NCBI GenBank assembly: GCA_021774445.1
Contig: JAJFJA010000005.1
Coordinates: 137,790 to 201,789, forward strand
DNA: 64,000 nucleotides
Direction: 5' to 3'
Origin: Alphaproteobacteria bacterium
Lineage (GTDB): Bacteria > Pseudomonadota > Alphaproteobacteria > UBA6615
In this document: positions 16,985 through 26,141 of the stretch, piece by piece
Position numbering within the stretch: position 1 is the first letter of the stretch
Layout: the number at the start of each line of letters is the position of its first letter
Program-made: the position numbers and the translations under genes
Notes under the pieces: model-generated
What the model saw: only the letters and a program-made list of their open reading frames with translations
Told to the model about the DNA's origin: nothing
Databases searched by the model: none

Positions 16985-17870
16985 TCCGAGCCTGCTCCCT
17001 GAGCCATGCGATCACGGCATCCGCTGCCACTCGCGGTGGTGCGGTCGGCGGTCTAACGATCCAGTAGGCGTCCTGCAGGTCGACTTGGAGATCTCCGAAT
17101 GGTCGCAACAAGGTGCCGGCAGCGATATCGTCGGCGGCCAGTCGGCCGCGGGCAAGGGCCACACCCAGGGCTTGTGCCGCGGCGCGAAGAACGAGGTCGG
17201 ACGAGGCGAAGCGCGGTCCGGGACGGATATTGAGACTGCTTGGGCCGTGCACCGCGCGCCACTGCTCCCAGGCTGCGTTGGGATCGCGGTCGTGCAGCAA
17301 ACGCAGGTCGGCGAGGCGATCGACTGTTCGCGGCGTCCCGGCGGTGTGCCAAAAAGCCGGACTCATGACCGGAAAAAGGGCGTCATCCATCAGGGCTTCG
17401 CATTCTAGGTCGGGCCACGGCCCATGGCCCATGCGGATGGCAAGATCGGCGCCCTGGTCGGCGGGATCGGCAAGCGTCTGATCGCCGACGACCGACAACT
17501 CAATGCGCGGATGACGCCTGGCAAAAGCCGGCAGGCGCGGCAGGAGCCAGCGTGCGGCAAGCGATGGGGTCGTCGATACCGTCACCGCATTACTGCGCCG
17601 CGACTCTCTTAGTCCCGCGGCAGCGCTCTCAAGGTCCCGCAGGCTTTTCAAGGCGGCGCGGCCGAGTGCCTCGCCCTGAGGCGTGAAAGCCAGAGTGCGG
17701 GCGCCCTCCCCGCGATGCAGCAGCGGCAAACCGAGCCAGGCTTCAAGTTCACGCAAATGGCGGCTGACCGACGAATGTGTCACTTGAAGGGCGCGCGCGG
17801 CGGGCCGGACTCCGCCGGTCTCATAGGCCGCCGCGAAGGCTCTTATGGCGTTCAGGGGTAAATCCCTCAT
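16965..17870 (-). CDS. LysR-family transcriptional regulator (GcvA-like)
   Basis: 301 aa from the ATG at 17870 (an upstream in-frame ATG at 17921 adds 17 unlikely residues). The N-terminal winged helix-turn-helix reads LNAIRAFAAAYETGGVRPAA followed by THSSVSRHLRELEAWLGLPL; the rest is a type-2 periplasmic-binding effector domain. It is divergent from the YqjG-like glutathione transferase, with 92 bp between the starts, so that gene and the LysE gene are its probable targets (inference). The inducer is unknown. Confidence 0.92.
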   Translation of the reverse strand: MRDLPLNAIRAFAAAYETGGVRPAARALQVTHSSVSRHLRELEAWLGLPLLHRGEGARTLAFTPQGEALGRAALKSLRDLESAAAGLRESRRSNAVTVSTTPSLAARWLLPRLPAFARRHPRIELSVVGDQTLADPADQGADLAIRMGHGPWPDLECEALMDDALFPVMSPAFWHTAGTPRTVDRLADLRLLHDRDPNAAWEQWRAVHGPSSLNIRPGPRFASSDLVLRAAAQALGVALARGRLAADDIAAGTLLRPFGDLQVDLQDAYWIVRPPTAPPRVAADAVIAWLREQARTNQLDL

Positions 17871-17962
17871 GGTCTCTATATTCGACCATTTCGGCCCTTT
17901 TAGCGACCAGAAAGACGGCATCCTTCATGGTAATTTGGATCATTCTCAACGGAGTGACCGCG

Positions 17963-18985
17963 ATGGGCATGCTGATCAACGGACGCTGGACGGATCGTGA
18001 CGACATTATCGAAAATGGGCGATTCAGGCGCCAAGCGAGCCGTTGGTCGAGCATCATCGGCGCCGATGTCGTACAGGCTCTCAGCGCTGAGCCGGGCCGT
18101 TTTTGGCTGATTGGGTCCTATAGCTGTCCATGGTCGCACCGCACGATGATCCTGCGGCAATTGAAGGGGCTGACGAAGATCTTGCCGCTGCATATTGCGC
18201 ATGGGCCGAGGATCCAAGGCTACGCCGTGAACGGTGGCGGGCCGTGGCGGGCGCCGGGCAGCGACCGGGAGATCGTGCATTTACACGAACTTTATACCCT
18301 CAGCGACAATACGTTCTCGGGCCGGTCGACGGTGCCGATCCTGTGGGACGGCGGCTGGCAATGTATCGTCAGCAACGATTCCGCGGCGATCATGCGCGGG
18401 TTGGACGCGGTCGCGGCGGCAGGCGATATCGTGTTGGCACCGGATCATTTATTGGTCGAGATCGATACCGCAAATGCCCGGATTTACAGGTTGAATAACG
18501 GGGTCTACCGGGCCGGCTTCGCGGAGCGGCAAGAGGCTTATGAGGAGGCGGTCGAAGAGGTTTTCGCGATTCTCGACGAGCTGGAGTCACGGCTATCGGA
18601 TCAGCGCTACCTTCTCGGCGCGGTAATTACCGAGGCCGATTGGCGACTGTTCCCGACACTGGTCCGCTTCGACAGTATCTATTACATCCTGCACAAATGC
18701 TGCCGGCGACGGCTGGTGGACTATCCGCGCCTTTGGGACTATGCGCGCGACCTCTTCGCGTGGCAGGGGATCGCGGAAACCGTCAATTTCGACGTGGCGC
18801 GGCAGGCCAGTTATGCCAATGACACCAGCCGCAACGGGAATGGCATCGTCGCGATCGCGCCGGAGGCGGATTGGTTGGCGCCCCACGGGCGTGAAAGGTT
18901 CGGCGCGGCGCGGATCGGTATGCGTGGCGGCGGAACCGTTGTCGTCGAGCCGACGGGGCTCAAGGTCGTCGGCGAGGTGGGATAG
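17963..18985 (+). CDS. glutathionyl-hydroquinone reductase-like GST (YqjG family)
   Basis: 340 aa, close to the 328 aa of E. coli YqjG. The catalytic motif is C55-P-W-S-H-R-T, as in omega/Xi class transferases that reduce glutathionyl-hydroquinones. The alpha-helical C-terminal domain (about 165-300) carries ITEADWRLFPTLVRFD and YPRLWDYARDLF, both family marks. The ATG at 17963 is chosen over an upstream in-frame start because a GGAG box lies at 17951 and homology begins here. It sits beside its likely LysR regulator and 2 bp ahead of a LysE exporter. Confidence 0.9.
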   Translation: MGMLINGRWTDRDDIIENGRFRRQASRWSSIIGADVVQALSAEPGRFWLIGSYSCPWSHRTMILRQLKGLTKILPLHIAHGPRIQGYAVNGGGPWRAPGSDREIVHLHELYTLSDNTFSGRSTVPILWDGGWQCIVSNDSAAIMRGLDAVAAAGDIVLAPDHLLVEIDTANARIYRLNNGVYRAGFAERQEAYEEAVEEVFAILDELESRLSDQRYLLGAVITEADWRLFPTLVRFDSIYYILHKCCRRRLVDYPRLWDYARDLFAWQGIAETVNFDVARQASYANDTSRNGNGIVAIAPEADWLAPHGRERFGAARIGMRGGGTVVVEPTGLKVVGEVG

Positions 18986-18987
18986 CA

Positions 18988-19578
18988 ATGAGCGCGCTGC
19001 CGGCCGTTACCGGCTTCGTGATCGTTGCCGCGATCACCCCGGGGCCGAACAATTTCATCGTCATGGCAGCCGCGGTGCGCGGTGGCGCGAGGGCTGCGGT
19101 ACCGGCCATCGCCGGGGTGGTGTTGGGTTCTCTCGGCTTGTTGCTCCTGGTCTGGATGGGCACCGGCGCGGCGCTTGGGAACGCGCCGGGTCTACGGCGT
19201 TTACTGGCCATTGCCGGCGGTCTTTATCTCGCTTGGCTTGGGGTCCGCATCATCTGGGGATCCAAGAGAAGTGCGAATGAACCCAATCCGCCGAGGCTTC
19301 CGAACACAATGTTAGGCTTGGCAGCCTTTCAGTTCTTGAACCCGAAGAGCTGGGTGATGATCGGAACGGCAACAGCCGCGACGGTCAGCAGTCTCGGGTC
19401 GCTCGGCGCGGTGGCCACGATCCTAATTGTCGTGACCATCCCGTGTCTCATCTTATGGGCAATGGCCGGATCGGCGCTTGCTGGACTGCTGGAGCGACCC
19501 GTAACACGACGTTGGTTCGATTGGGGTATGGGCGGTCTGCTCGTCGCGTCCGCCGTTCTGCTGGTCGGCGCTGTCTAG
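18988..19578 (+). CDS. LysE/RhtB-family exporter
   Basis: 196 aa inner-membrane protein with six hydrophobic segments. The family signature ITPGPNNFIVMAAAVRGG follows the first helix, and FQFLNPKSWVMIGTA marks the conserved central segment. LysE/RhtB proteins export amino acids or related metabolites; the substrate cannot be told. It starts 2 bp after the GST gene and is probably in its operon. Its stop overlaps the end of the convergent esterase gene by 4 bp. Confidence 0.92.
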   Translation: MSALPAVTGFVIVAAITPGPNNFIVMAAAVRGGARAAVPAIAGVVLGSLGLLLLVWMGTGAALGNAPGLRRLLAIAGGLYLAWLGVRIIWGSKRSANEPNPPRLPNTMLGLAAFQFLNPKSWVMIGTATAATVSSLGSLGAVATILIVVTIPCLILWAMAGSALAGLLERPVTRRWFDWGMGGLLVASAVLLVGAV

Positions 19579-20273
19579 CGTTCGATTTGGTCGAATATCC
19601 GGGCGGCTCCCGACCCACTCAGGCTGGTAACGAAATGGCCGTTGTTCGGGATGATCTCCAAATATACCTCATTGCCGGCGCGGCGGAGTTCCTCTGCGGT
19701 TAGGTTCATTGGTTCGACCCAGCCATTGTCCTGCTCGCCGACGAACATATTGACCTTGATATCAGCAATGCGAGCGAGTTGGGCGAAGACCTCGCGAGAT
19801 GGCGGGAAACCAGGGACCACGGTCAGGGAACGAAATTTCTCCGGATGTGCGACGGCCACCTTAAACGCACTCAGCCCACCATTACTCACGCCAGCCAAGT
19901 CAAATCGGTCACCGTCAACGCGATATGTTTGCGCGATACTCGCCATGAGTTCTGGGAGATATTTCTCGCTGCCCTGAAAGAACAGTTCGCCGTTCGGAGC
20001 CGCGGGACTGACGACGATGTAGCCGCGGATGCTGCCTTCGGCCTCCCAATAACTACCGAGCCCAGCATCGACCATGGCCTTGGTCTGGGGTCCTGGTGGC
20101 AGTGCCAACAAAACCGGGTAGGCCTTGGATGGGTCATAGCCTTCCGGTAGGGCGATGGCGTAAGTCAGCTCAGTGGCGTCGGAAAGGGTCAGCGTCTCAA
20201 ACTGGGCGGCATCGGCGGAAGATGCGAGGACCGCGGATACTATGAATGCTGCGGCGACGGTGGTGCGTGGCAT
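19575..20273 (-). CDS. secreted alpha/beta-hydrolase (esterase-like)
   Basis: 232 aa from ATG 20273, which follows an AAGGGA box; the longer frame from 20348 lacks one. A signal peptide ends at about ASSADA. The hydrolase core shows the nucleophile elbow GVSNGG, an acid in FVGEQDNGW and the histidine in NNGHF, so the triad looks complete. It resembles dienelactone/phospholipase-carboxylesterase proteins that act in the periplasm. Substrate unknown. It lies alone between LysE and the dipeptidase. Confidence 0.82.
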   Translation of the reverse strand: MPRTTVAAAFIVSAVLASSADAAQFETLTLSDATELTYAIALPEGYDPSKAYPVLLALPPGPQTKAMVDAGLGSYWEAEGSIRGYIVVSPAAPNGELFFQGSEKYLPELMASIAQTYRVDGDRFDLAGVSNGGLSAFKVAVAHPEKFRSLTVVPGFPPSREVFAQLARIADIKVNMFVGEQDNGWVEPMNLTAEELRRAGNEVYLEIIPNNGHFVTSLSGSGAARIFDQIER

Positions 20274-20375
20274 GGAAGCGTCCCTTGTAGCTCTAGCCTG
20301 ACCTGGTTGGACTCCACGGGTTTGCAACGCCAAAGCTTGCGTTATCACGGAGGTTTGACGCTGGGAGCTTGTCCG

Positions 20376-21350
20376 CTACTTCCAGACGCGGCGGGCCACT
20401 GAAAGCAAGTTTTCACCGAGTACACCCCTGACTTCCGCTTCCGATAAGCCACGCGAAAGCAGCAATTCCGTGATTTGGGGCAAGGTATCCGGCGCCATAA
20501 AGGCGATGGGATTCTCATAACCATAGCCTGAGGGCCAGTAATCGGTGTTTCGCGAGAAGAGCTCAGCGTACTCCGTATCGCTACGGACATAATCGAGACC
20601 CATGCCGACATGCTCAGCGCCAACCAACCCCGCGACGTAGATCACATGATCGGCAAAGCGCTCCGGCCTGACGCCGTCGTCGGCCATGAAGAGGCTCACG
20701 CCATTGATGCCGACCACGCCGCCGGTCGCGGCGCAGGCTTTGATCTGATCATCGGCGATGTTGCGGGGGTGGTCGACAAGAGCCCGGGGATTGGAGTGGG
20801 AGAAAATCACCGGCTGGGTCGAAACCTCCATCGCTTCCATGGTGGTGCGGTAGGCACTGTGGCTGCAATCGACGACCATACCGACATAGTTCATCTCGGC
20901 GATGACTTGGCGGCCGAAGTCGGTCAAGCCGATATCTTCGTCATGACAGCCGCCGCCGGCGCGGTTGTTGCGATTATAGGCGAACAGCATATGGCGAACG
21001 CCCAGGTCATAATACACGGCGACCATATCGGTATCGCCGTCCAGGGACTCCATGCCCTCGATGTCGAACGTGATGGCGAGCTTACCGGTCCGTTTTGCGG
21101 CGTATATGTCGTCGATATTGGACACGAGGACGATCTCTTCAGCCGCAGCCACTTGTTGGCGGAAGGACGCTAACGTCTTGACCGTATTCTCCCATGGCCG
21201 CACGTCATAACCGGCATTGACGGAAAGATAGGTGACGCCTGCCTGGTGCCAGTCGCGTAGCTGCTTCAGGTCGGTGTCAGGGCGACACTCAAAACCGGCG
21301 TGCTCGTCCCAAACAATCGCCTTCGCATAGATTTCCGCGGCGGTCGCCAT
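20376..21350 (-). CDS. membrane dipeptidase-like protein (peptidase M19)
   Basis: 324 aa zinc hydrolase of the M19 family. Seen: WDEHAGF near residue 14 (metal-site start), AITFDIEGMESL, VVDCSHSAYRTTMEAME, PVIFSHSNPRAL and HVGMGLDYV, the order and spacing of the renal-dipeptidase-like fold. No signal peptide is visible, so it is probably cytoplasmic, as in many bacterial homologues acting on D-amino acid or cyclic dipeptides. It lies 103 bp after esterase-side sequence and follows coaA on the same strand. Confidence 0.9.
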   Translation of the reverse strand: MATAAEIYAKAIVWDEHAGFECRPDTDLKQLRDWHQAGVTYLSVNAGYDVRPWENTVKTLASFRQQVAAAEEIVLVSNIDDIYAAKRTGKLAITFDIEGMESLDGDTDMVAVYYDLGVRHMLFAYNRNNRAGGGCHDEDIGLTDFGRQVIAEMNYVGMVVDCSHSAYRTTMEAMEVSTQPVIFSHSNPRALVDHPRNIADDQIKACAATGGVVGINGVSLFMADDGVRPERFADHVIYVAGLVGAEHVGMGLDYVRSDTEYAELFSRNTDYWPSGYGYENPIAFMAPDTLPQITELLLSRGLSEAEVRGVLGENLLSVARRVWK

Positions 21351-21467
21351 CGCTTGATCCCTAACTCAGACAGTCTTGCTACAGATCTGACCAATACACC
21401 GTGGCCCGCGCGGCAAAAAGCGGGATCGTGTCAAGCCGCTGAGGAATGCCAAATGCGGGCTAACGGT

Positions 21468-22364
21468 CTACGGTTTTCGGAGCCAGACCCGATCGATCGC
21501 GTGAGTGCTGCTTTTACGGAGGATCAGGCGGGCACGGGCACGGGTCGGATAGATATTCTGACGCAGGTTCGCCAGGTTGGTCGTGGCCCAAATTCGGCCA
21601 GCCGTTTCGATCGCTTCAGCCTCGCTGAGGCCAGCATAGCGATGGAAATGGGCCGTGGGGTCCTGAAAGGCGGTGGTGCGCAGATCCAAGAAACGTTCGA
21701 TATACCAGCGCCGCAAGTCGGTTTCCGCGGCATCGAGATAGATCGAAAAATCGAAGAAATCGGAAACGAAGGTCCGGGAGTCTCCAGACTTTTTGGCCTC
21801 GGCGGATTGAAGAACGTTAAGCCCTTCGAGGATCAAGATCGCCGGCCGCCCTATCTCGGTATAAGCATTTGGAACCACGTCGTAGGCGTGGTGCGAATAG
21901 ATTGGGGCTTTAACCAACTCGACCCCCGATTTGACGTCGCGCATGAATTCGAGCAGCGATTTGATGTCATAGCTCTCGGGGAATCCTTTTCGCGCCATGA
22001 GATCGCGTTCCTCGAGGATCCGATTGGGGAGAAGAAAACCGTCGGTTGGGACCAACGCCACGTCTCGATCGCTGGGCCAACGCGCCAACAAGCTCCTAAG
22101 GATACGGGCGGTCGTGCTCTTACCGACGGCGACGCTGCCGGCGAGGCCGATGATGTAGGGACCGGTGAAATTGCCGGCCAGGACAGAGGCCTGGAGAAGT
22201 TGCGCCAGCGGCCAATAGATCTGGCTGGCTTCGAAGAGTGACGTGCTTTCGCCACGCCCCATCAGGTCGTGCAGCTCCGGCTCGGACAGCGGCATGGGGA
22301 TCACGTCGCCCAAGCCGCCCCATTCCTCGGCGGTAAAATGTCGAGCCGTGGGAATCGTTTCCAA
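21468..22364 (-). CDS. coaA: type I pantothenate kinase
   Basis: 298 aa, slightly shorter than E. coli CoaA (316). The P-loop reads [15 protein letters not shown]; other marks are [16 protein letters not shown], and [10 protein letters not shown]. It makes 4'-phosphopantothenate, the first step of coenzyme A synthesis. The start is a TTG at 22364; similarity to E. coli CoaA begins within 10 residues ([10 protein letters not shown]...[10 protein letters not shown]), so little or nothing is missing. It begins 15 bp after the hydratase stop and may be translated with it. Confidence 0.95.
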   Translation of the reverse strand: METIPTARHFTAEEWGGLGDVIPMPLSEPELHDLMGRGESTSLFEASQIYWPLAQLLQASVLAGNFTGPYIIGLAGSVAVGKSTTARILRSLLARWPSDRDVALVPTDGFLLPNRILEERDLMARKGFPESYDIKSLLEFMRDVKSGVELVKAPIYSHHAYDVVPNAYTEIGRPAILILEGLNVLQSAEAKKSGDSRTFVSDFFDFSIYLDAAETDLRRWYIERFLDLRTTAFQDPTAHFHRYAGLSEAEAIETAGRIWATTNLANLRQNIYPTRARARLILRKSSTHAIDRVWLRKP

Positions 22365-22379
22365 GAACTTGCTCGGTTG

Positions 22380-23174
22380 CTAGGTGAACCGCGCCTGGGC
22401 GGTTCCCAATTCGTCGATCGTGATGTCGACGACGTCGCCGGGGGCAACCCAATTGGTTTGAACGATACTGCCCAGCAGGATGACCATGCCGGTTCGCAAG
22501 GGCTTGCCGCGGGCGGCAGCATGATTGGCGAGCCAGGCGAGCGCGGCGAAGGGGTGGCCCATGATATCGGCGCCCGATCCGGTGCCAACCGACGCACCGT
22601 TGATCGCCATGCTGCCGGAGAGAAGCGACAGATCGAGGTCCTGCCAATCCTGACGCAGGGGACCGAGTACGCAGCCGGCGCCGAAAAAATCGTCGGCGAT
22701 CAGAGTTGGCGTGTCGAAGCATCGGTAGTCCTGATAACGGTCGTCGACGATCTCGATTGCCGCGGCAATCGCGGCGACGGCCGGCGCCACGGTCTTGAGA
22801 TCGTAAGGCTCGGCGCCTCGCGGCAGGTCGGCGCCGAGTTGGACGGCAATCTCACACTCGACACCCGGCCGGCAATAATCGCTCATGGCAAGGTTGCCCA
22901 GCAGGCGGTGGCAGGTCGGTGCCAAGAGGCCACCGGCGCACGGATGATCGATGCCAAGATAAGATTGCATGACCGGCGTGGTGCAGCCGATCTTGTAGCC
23001 GGCCAGCGGCCCGTGGCCGCTGGCAAGGTATATCTCGTGGAGCGCGTCCTGGACGGCATATGCCGCCGCTAGATCGGCTGGCCGCACCTCGTCCGGCAGC
23101 AGCGAATTGGGGGTGCGGTGCAGGCGGCCAGCGCTAAGCTGCTCGGCTGCCGCCTGATTTTGAGCCGTTGCCAT
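22380..23174 (-). CDS. 2-oxopent-4-enoate hydratase-like protein (MhpD family)
   Basis: 264 aa member of the fumarylacetoacetate-hydrolase-fold hydratases. Seen: KIGCTTPVMQSYLGIDHP, VECEIAVQLGADLP (metal-binding Glu residues), GASVGTGSGADIMGHPF and TGMVILLGSIVQT, all typical of MhpD/DmpE/HpaH. These add water to 2-hydroxydienoates in aromatic meta-cleavage. No ring-cleaving dioxygenase is nearby, so the substrate may instead be a decarboxylated sugar or amino-acid product. It is divergent from dgoK. Confidence 0.88.
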   Translation of the reverse strand: MATAQNQAAAEQLSAGRLHRTPNSLLPDEVRPADLAAAYAVQDALHEIYLASGHGPLAGYKIGCTTPVMQSYLGIDHPCAGGLLAPTCHRLLGNLAMSDYCRPGVECEIAVQLGADLPRGAEPYDLKTVAPAVAAIAAAIEIVDDRYQDYRCFDTPTLIADDFFGAGCVLGPLRQDWQDLDLSLLSGSMAINGASVGTGSGADIMGHPFAALAWLANHAAARGKPLRTGMVILLGSIVQTNWVAPGDVVDITIDELGTAQARFT

Positions 23175-23251
23175 TTGGATAGTCTAGAATAACTGGGTCG
23201 CCTTGGCTTGCTCGGAACGCGCCAAAAAAGTATACCCGCGCGGCAAAGCCC

Positions 23252-24187
23252 ATGACAGATCATACCAACAATGCCGCCCTGATCGCCGTCGATTGGGGCA
23301 CCAGCAACCTTCGGGCCTATCTGTTGGATCAGGCCGGGATCGTGGTCGCCCGGCTGGAAACCGAGCAAGGCATCCTCAAGGTGTCCGACGGTAATTTCGC
23401 GGCTGTTTTCAACGAGAAATTGGCGCCTTGGCTCGCAGCGGCGCCGACGGCGCCGGTGCTGATGGCAGGCATGATCGGTAGCCGGCAGGGCTGGGCGGAG
23501 GCGCCTTATGCCCCCTGCCCCGCCGGACTGGCGGATCTTGCGGTTGCCCTGCATGTGGTACCCGGAGATTTCGGGCGACCGGTGATGATCGTGCCCGGCC
23601 TGAGCTATCGCGACGCCGGCGGGGTGCATGATGTGATCCGCGGCGAGGAGACCCAGCTCGTGGGTCTCGACACCGGCCCCGAGCGACGGGTGGTTTGCCT
23701 GCCGGGCACCCATGCGAAATGGGCCGTGGTCGAAGGCGACCAAATCTCGCGATTTGCCACCGCGATGAGTGGTGAAGTCTTCGCGCTGCTTTGCGAACAC
23801 AGCATTCTCGGCCGCTTGATGACGGAATCGACCGAGCGAGACGATGCCGCCTTTGCGCGCGGTGTCGCGCGGGCAAAGGATGATGGCGGGTTGTTGCATC
23901 ACTTGTTCGGCGTGCGGGCTCAAGGGTTGTTCGGCGTGGAGAACCCATCGGCGCTGCAGTCCTATCTGTCCGGCCTGCTGGTCGGGCATGAGATTGCTGG
24001 TCTGCGCAGCCTATTCGGCGAATTCGGCGAGGTGACACTGGTCGGCGCAGCCAGTATCAGCAGTGCCTATACCAAGGCGCTGCGGGGCAATGGTTACCGC
24101 GTGACGACGGTTGACGGCGGCGAGGCCGTCGTCAAAGGGTTATGGCGGATCGCCAAGCGGGCCGGCCTAACCGAAGTGGGGTCCTGA
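23252..24187 (+). CDS. dgoK: 2-dehydro-3-deoxygalactonokinase
   Basis: 311 aa. The N-terminal phosphate-binding motif IAVDWGTSNLRAYLLD is diagnostic of DgoK. Other family blocks: ETEQGILKV, VLMAGMIGSRQGWAEAPY and CLPGTHAKWAVVEG. It phosphorylates 2-dehydro-3-deoxy-D-galactonate. Its stop overlaps the aldolase start (TGATG), so the two pathway enzymes are translationally coupled. It starts divergently from the hydratase with a 77-bp gap. Confidence 0.95.
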   Translation: MTDHTNNAALIAVDWGTSNLRAYLLDQAGIVVARLETEQGILKVSDGNFAAVFNEKLAPWLAAAPTAPVLMAGMIGSRQGWAEAPYAPCPAGLADLAVALHVVPGDFGRPVMIVPGLSYRDAGGVHDVIRGEETQLVGLDTGPERRVVCLPGTHAKWAVVEGDQISRFATAMSGEVFALLCEHSILGRLMTESTERDDAAFARGVARAKDDGGLLHHLFGVRAQGLFGVENPSALQSYLSGLLVGHEIAGLRSLFGEFGEVTLVGAASISSAYTKALRGNGYRVTTVDGGEAVVKGLWRIAKRAGLTEVGS

Positions 24188-24819
24188 TGGCAATTGGCTT
24201 GGAAGAAGCCCTGGCGCGGCTGCCCCTAGTGGCAATCTTGCGCGGGGTGGCGCCGGAGGAAGTGACGGCCATCGGCCAAGTGCTGGTTGATGCCGGTTTT
24301 TCGATCATAGAGGTCCCGCTCAACTCGCCGCGGCCCTTGGAGAGCATCGCGGCGCTCTCCGAGGCCTTCGGCGAGCATGCGCTGGTTGGCGCGGGAACGG
24401 TGACGACGCCGCAACTCGTGGGTGACGTGAAGAAGGCCGGCGGCCGGCTGATCGTAATGCCACACGCCGATACCACCGTTATCGCGGCCGCCAAGGCCGG
24501 CAATTTGATCGCGGTACCGGGTTTCGCAACGCCGACCGAGGCGTTCGCGGCGGTGGCGGCAGGGGCGGACGCCCTAAAACTGTTTCCCGCGGAAGCAAGC
24601 CCACCGAGTGTCCTGAAGGCGATGCGGGCGGTCCTGCCGGCCGAGATCCCGGTGCTGCCGGTCGGTGGCATCACGCCGGAGCGGATGGCCGACTATCAAA
24701 GGGCCGGTGCCAATGGTTTCGGTCTCGGGTCGGCGCTGTACGCGCCAGGCGCAACCGCTGACGACGTGGCCAGCAAGGCGGCCGCCTTTGTCAAGTGCTG
24801 GCGGACGCTGGCGCGGTGA
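24187..24819 (+). CDS. dgoA: 2-dehydro-3-deoxy-6-phosphogalactonate aldolase
   Basis: 210 aa, the normal size of a single KDPGal/KDPG aldolase. Glu42 (IIEVPLNSP) and the Schiff-base Lys131 (ALKLFPAE) are present, and RGVAPEE near residue 20 fits DgoA. It splits the kinase product into pyruvate and glyceraldehyde 3-phosphate. ATG 24187 is chosen because it overlaps the dgoK stop; an earlier frame start would lie inside dgoK. No fused galactonate dehydratase is present. Confidence 0.94.
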   Translation: MAIGLEEALARLPLVAILRGVAPEEVTAIGQVLVDAGFSIIEVPLNSPRPLESIAALSEAFGEHALVGAGTVTTPQLVGDVKKAGGRLIVMPHADTTVIAAAKAGNLIAVPGFATPTEAFAAVAAGADALKLFPAEASPPSVLKAMRAVLPAEIPVLPVGGITPERMADYQRAGANGFGLGSALYAPGATADDVASKAAAFVKCWRTLAR

Positions 24820-26087
24820 GCAGCGCCAGCGCCGAGCCGCGGCGGTTCCTAGAAGGGCTCTTCGCCGCGGCGGTGGCGGCGGCCGACCCAGCCCACTGCG
24901 TACGGCGCTATCTCATGGCCGCGCCACGAGGACGCTTGATCGTCGTGGGAGCCGGCAAAGCTTCCGCCGCAATGGCGCGCGCGGTGGAAAGAAACTGGCC
25001 GGGCGAGCTGAGCGGCTTGGTGGTCACACGCTACGGCCATGGCGTGCCCTGCGACCGTATCGAGATCGTCGAGGCCGCCCATCCGGTGCCCGACGATGCG
25101 GGCCTCGCCGCGGCCGCCCGCATCATGGATTTGGCACAGGGGCTGGGGCCGGACGATTTGCTGCTCTGCCTGATCTCCGGCGGCGGCTCCGCCTTGCTTA
25201 CCTTGCCGCCGGCGGGCGTATCTCTTGAAGATAAACAAGCGGTGAACCGAGCGCTGCTGCATTCAGGCGCGGTGATCGGCGAGATGAACTGCGTGCGGAA
25301 ACATTTGTCGGCGATCAAGGGCGGTCGGCTTGCCGCGGCGGCATTTCCGGCACAGGTCGTGACCCTGCTGATCTCCGACGTGCCAGGCGACGACCCAGCG
25401 GTCATCGCGTCGGGGCCGACTGTGGGCGACCCGAGCAGCTTGGCCGATGCGCGGGGTATTCTGGCGCGTTATGCCATCACGCCGCCGGCCTCGGTGCGCG
25501 CCCACCTCGAGGCCGCGGAGTCAGAGAGCCCGAAGCCTGATGATCGGCGCCTGGCCAACAGCGTCACGCACATAGTGGCAGCCCCAAAAGCCTCGCTGCT
25601 GGCGGCCGCCGAGGCCGCAAAGGCCGCCGGCGTGGGAGCCCTGATCCTAGGCGACGCGATCGAGGGCGAGGCCCGGGAGGTCGGTACGGTGCATGCCGGG
25701 ATCGCCAGGTCCTGTTTGCAGCATGGCCTGCCCGCGGCTGCACCGGTCGTATTGCTGTCGGGCGGAGAGACCACGGTAACAGTGCGGGGCAAGGGACGCG
25801 GCGGTCGCAATGCCGAGTTCGCCCTGGGCCTGGCGCTGGCCTTGGACGCAAATGAGCGGATTTATGCCCTGGCGGCCGATACCGACGGTATCGATGGCAG
25901 CGAGGACAATGCCGGTGTGCTGGTCATGCCGGATACGCTGGTCCGTGCGCGCGAGAAGGGCGTCGATCCCGCGGCGGTCCTGGCTGGTAATGACGCCTAT
26001 AGCCTGTTCGCGGCGCTGGATGACCTGGTGGTCACCGGTCCGACGTTGACCAACGTCAATGATTTTCGCGCGGTATTGATCCTCTAG
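24816..26087 (+). CDS. glycerate 2-kinase (MOFRL family, GckA/TtuD)
   Basis: 423 aa from GTG 24816, which overlaps the dgoA stop (GTGA). The N-terminal domain has VVGAGKASAAMARAVE and CLISGGGSALLTLP; the C-terminal MOFRL domain has LSGGETTVTVRGKGRGGRNAEFAL and AADTDGIDGSEDNAG. This family phosphorylates D-glycerate to 2-phosphoglycerate; older annotation calls it hydroxypyruvate reductase. Its coupling to dgoKA suggests glycerate arises in the same sugar-acid route. Confidence 0.93.
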   Translation: MSSASAEPRRFLEGLFAAAVAAADPAHCVRRYLMAAPRGRLIVVGAGKASAAMARAVERNWPGELSGLVVTRYGHGVPCDRIEIVEAAHPVPDDAGLAAAARIMDLAQGLGPDDLLLCLISGGGSALLTLPPAGVSLEDKQAVNRALLHSGAVIGEMNCVRKHLSAIKGGRLAAAAFPAQVVTLLISDVPGDDPAVIASGPTVGDPSSLADARGILARYAITPPASVRAHLEAAESESPKPDDRRLANSVTHIVAAPKASLLAAAEAAKAAGVGALILGDAIEGEAREVGTVHAGIARSCLQHGLPAAAPVVLLSGGETTVTVRGKGRGGRNAEFALGLALALDANERIYALAADTDGIDGSEDNAGVLVMPDTLVRAREKGVDPAAVLAGNDAYSLFAALDDLVVTGPTLTNVNDFRAVLIL

Positions 26088-26141
26088 CAAACTCCGCAAG
26101 ATTCGGGTTGTCGCGGTCGCCAATCCTGCCAGCATGACAGA

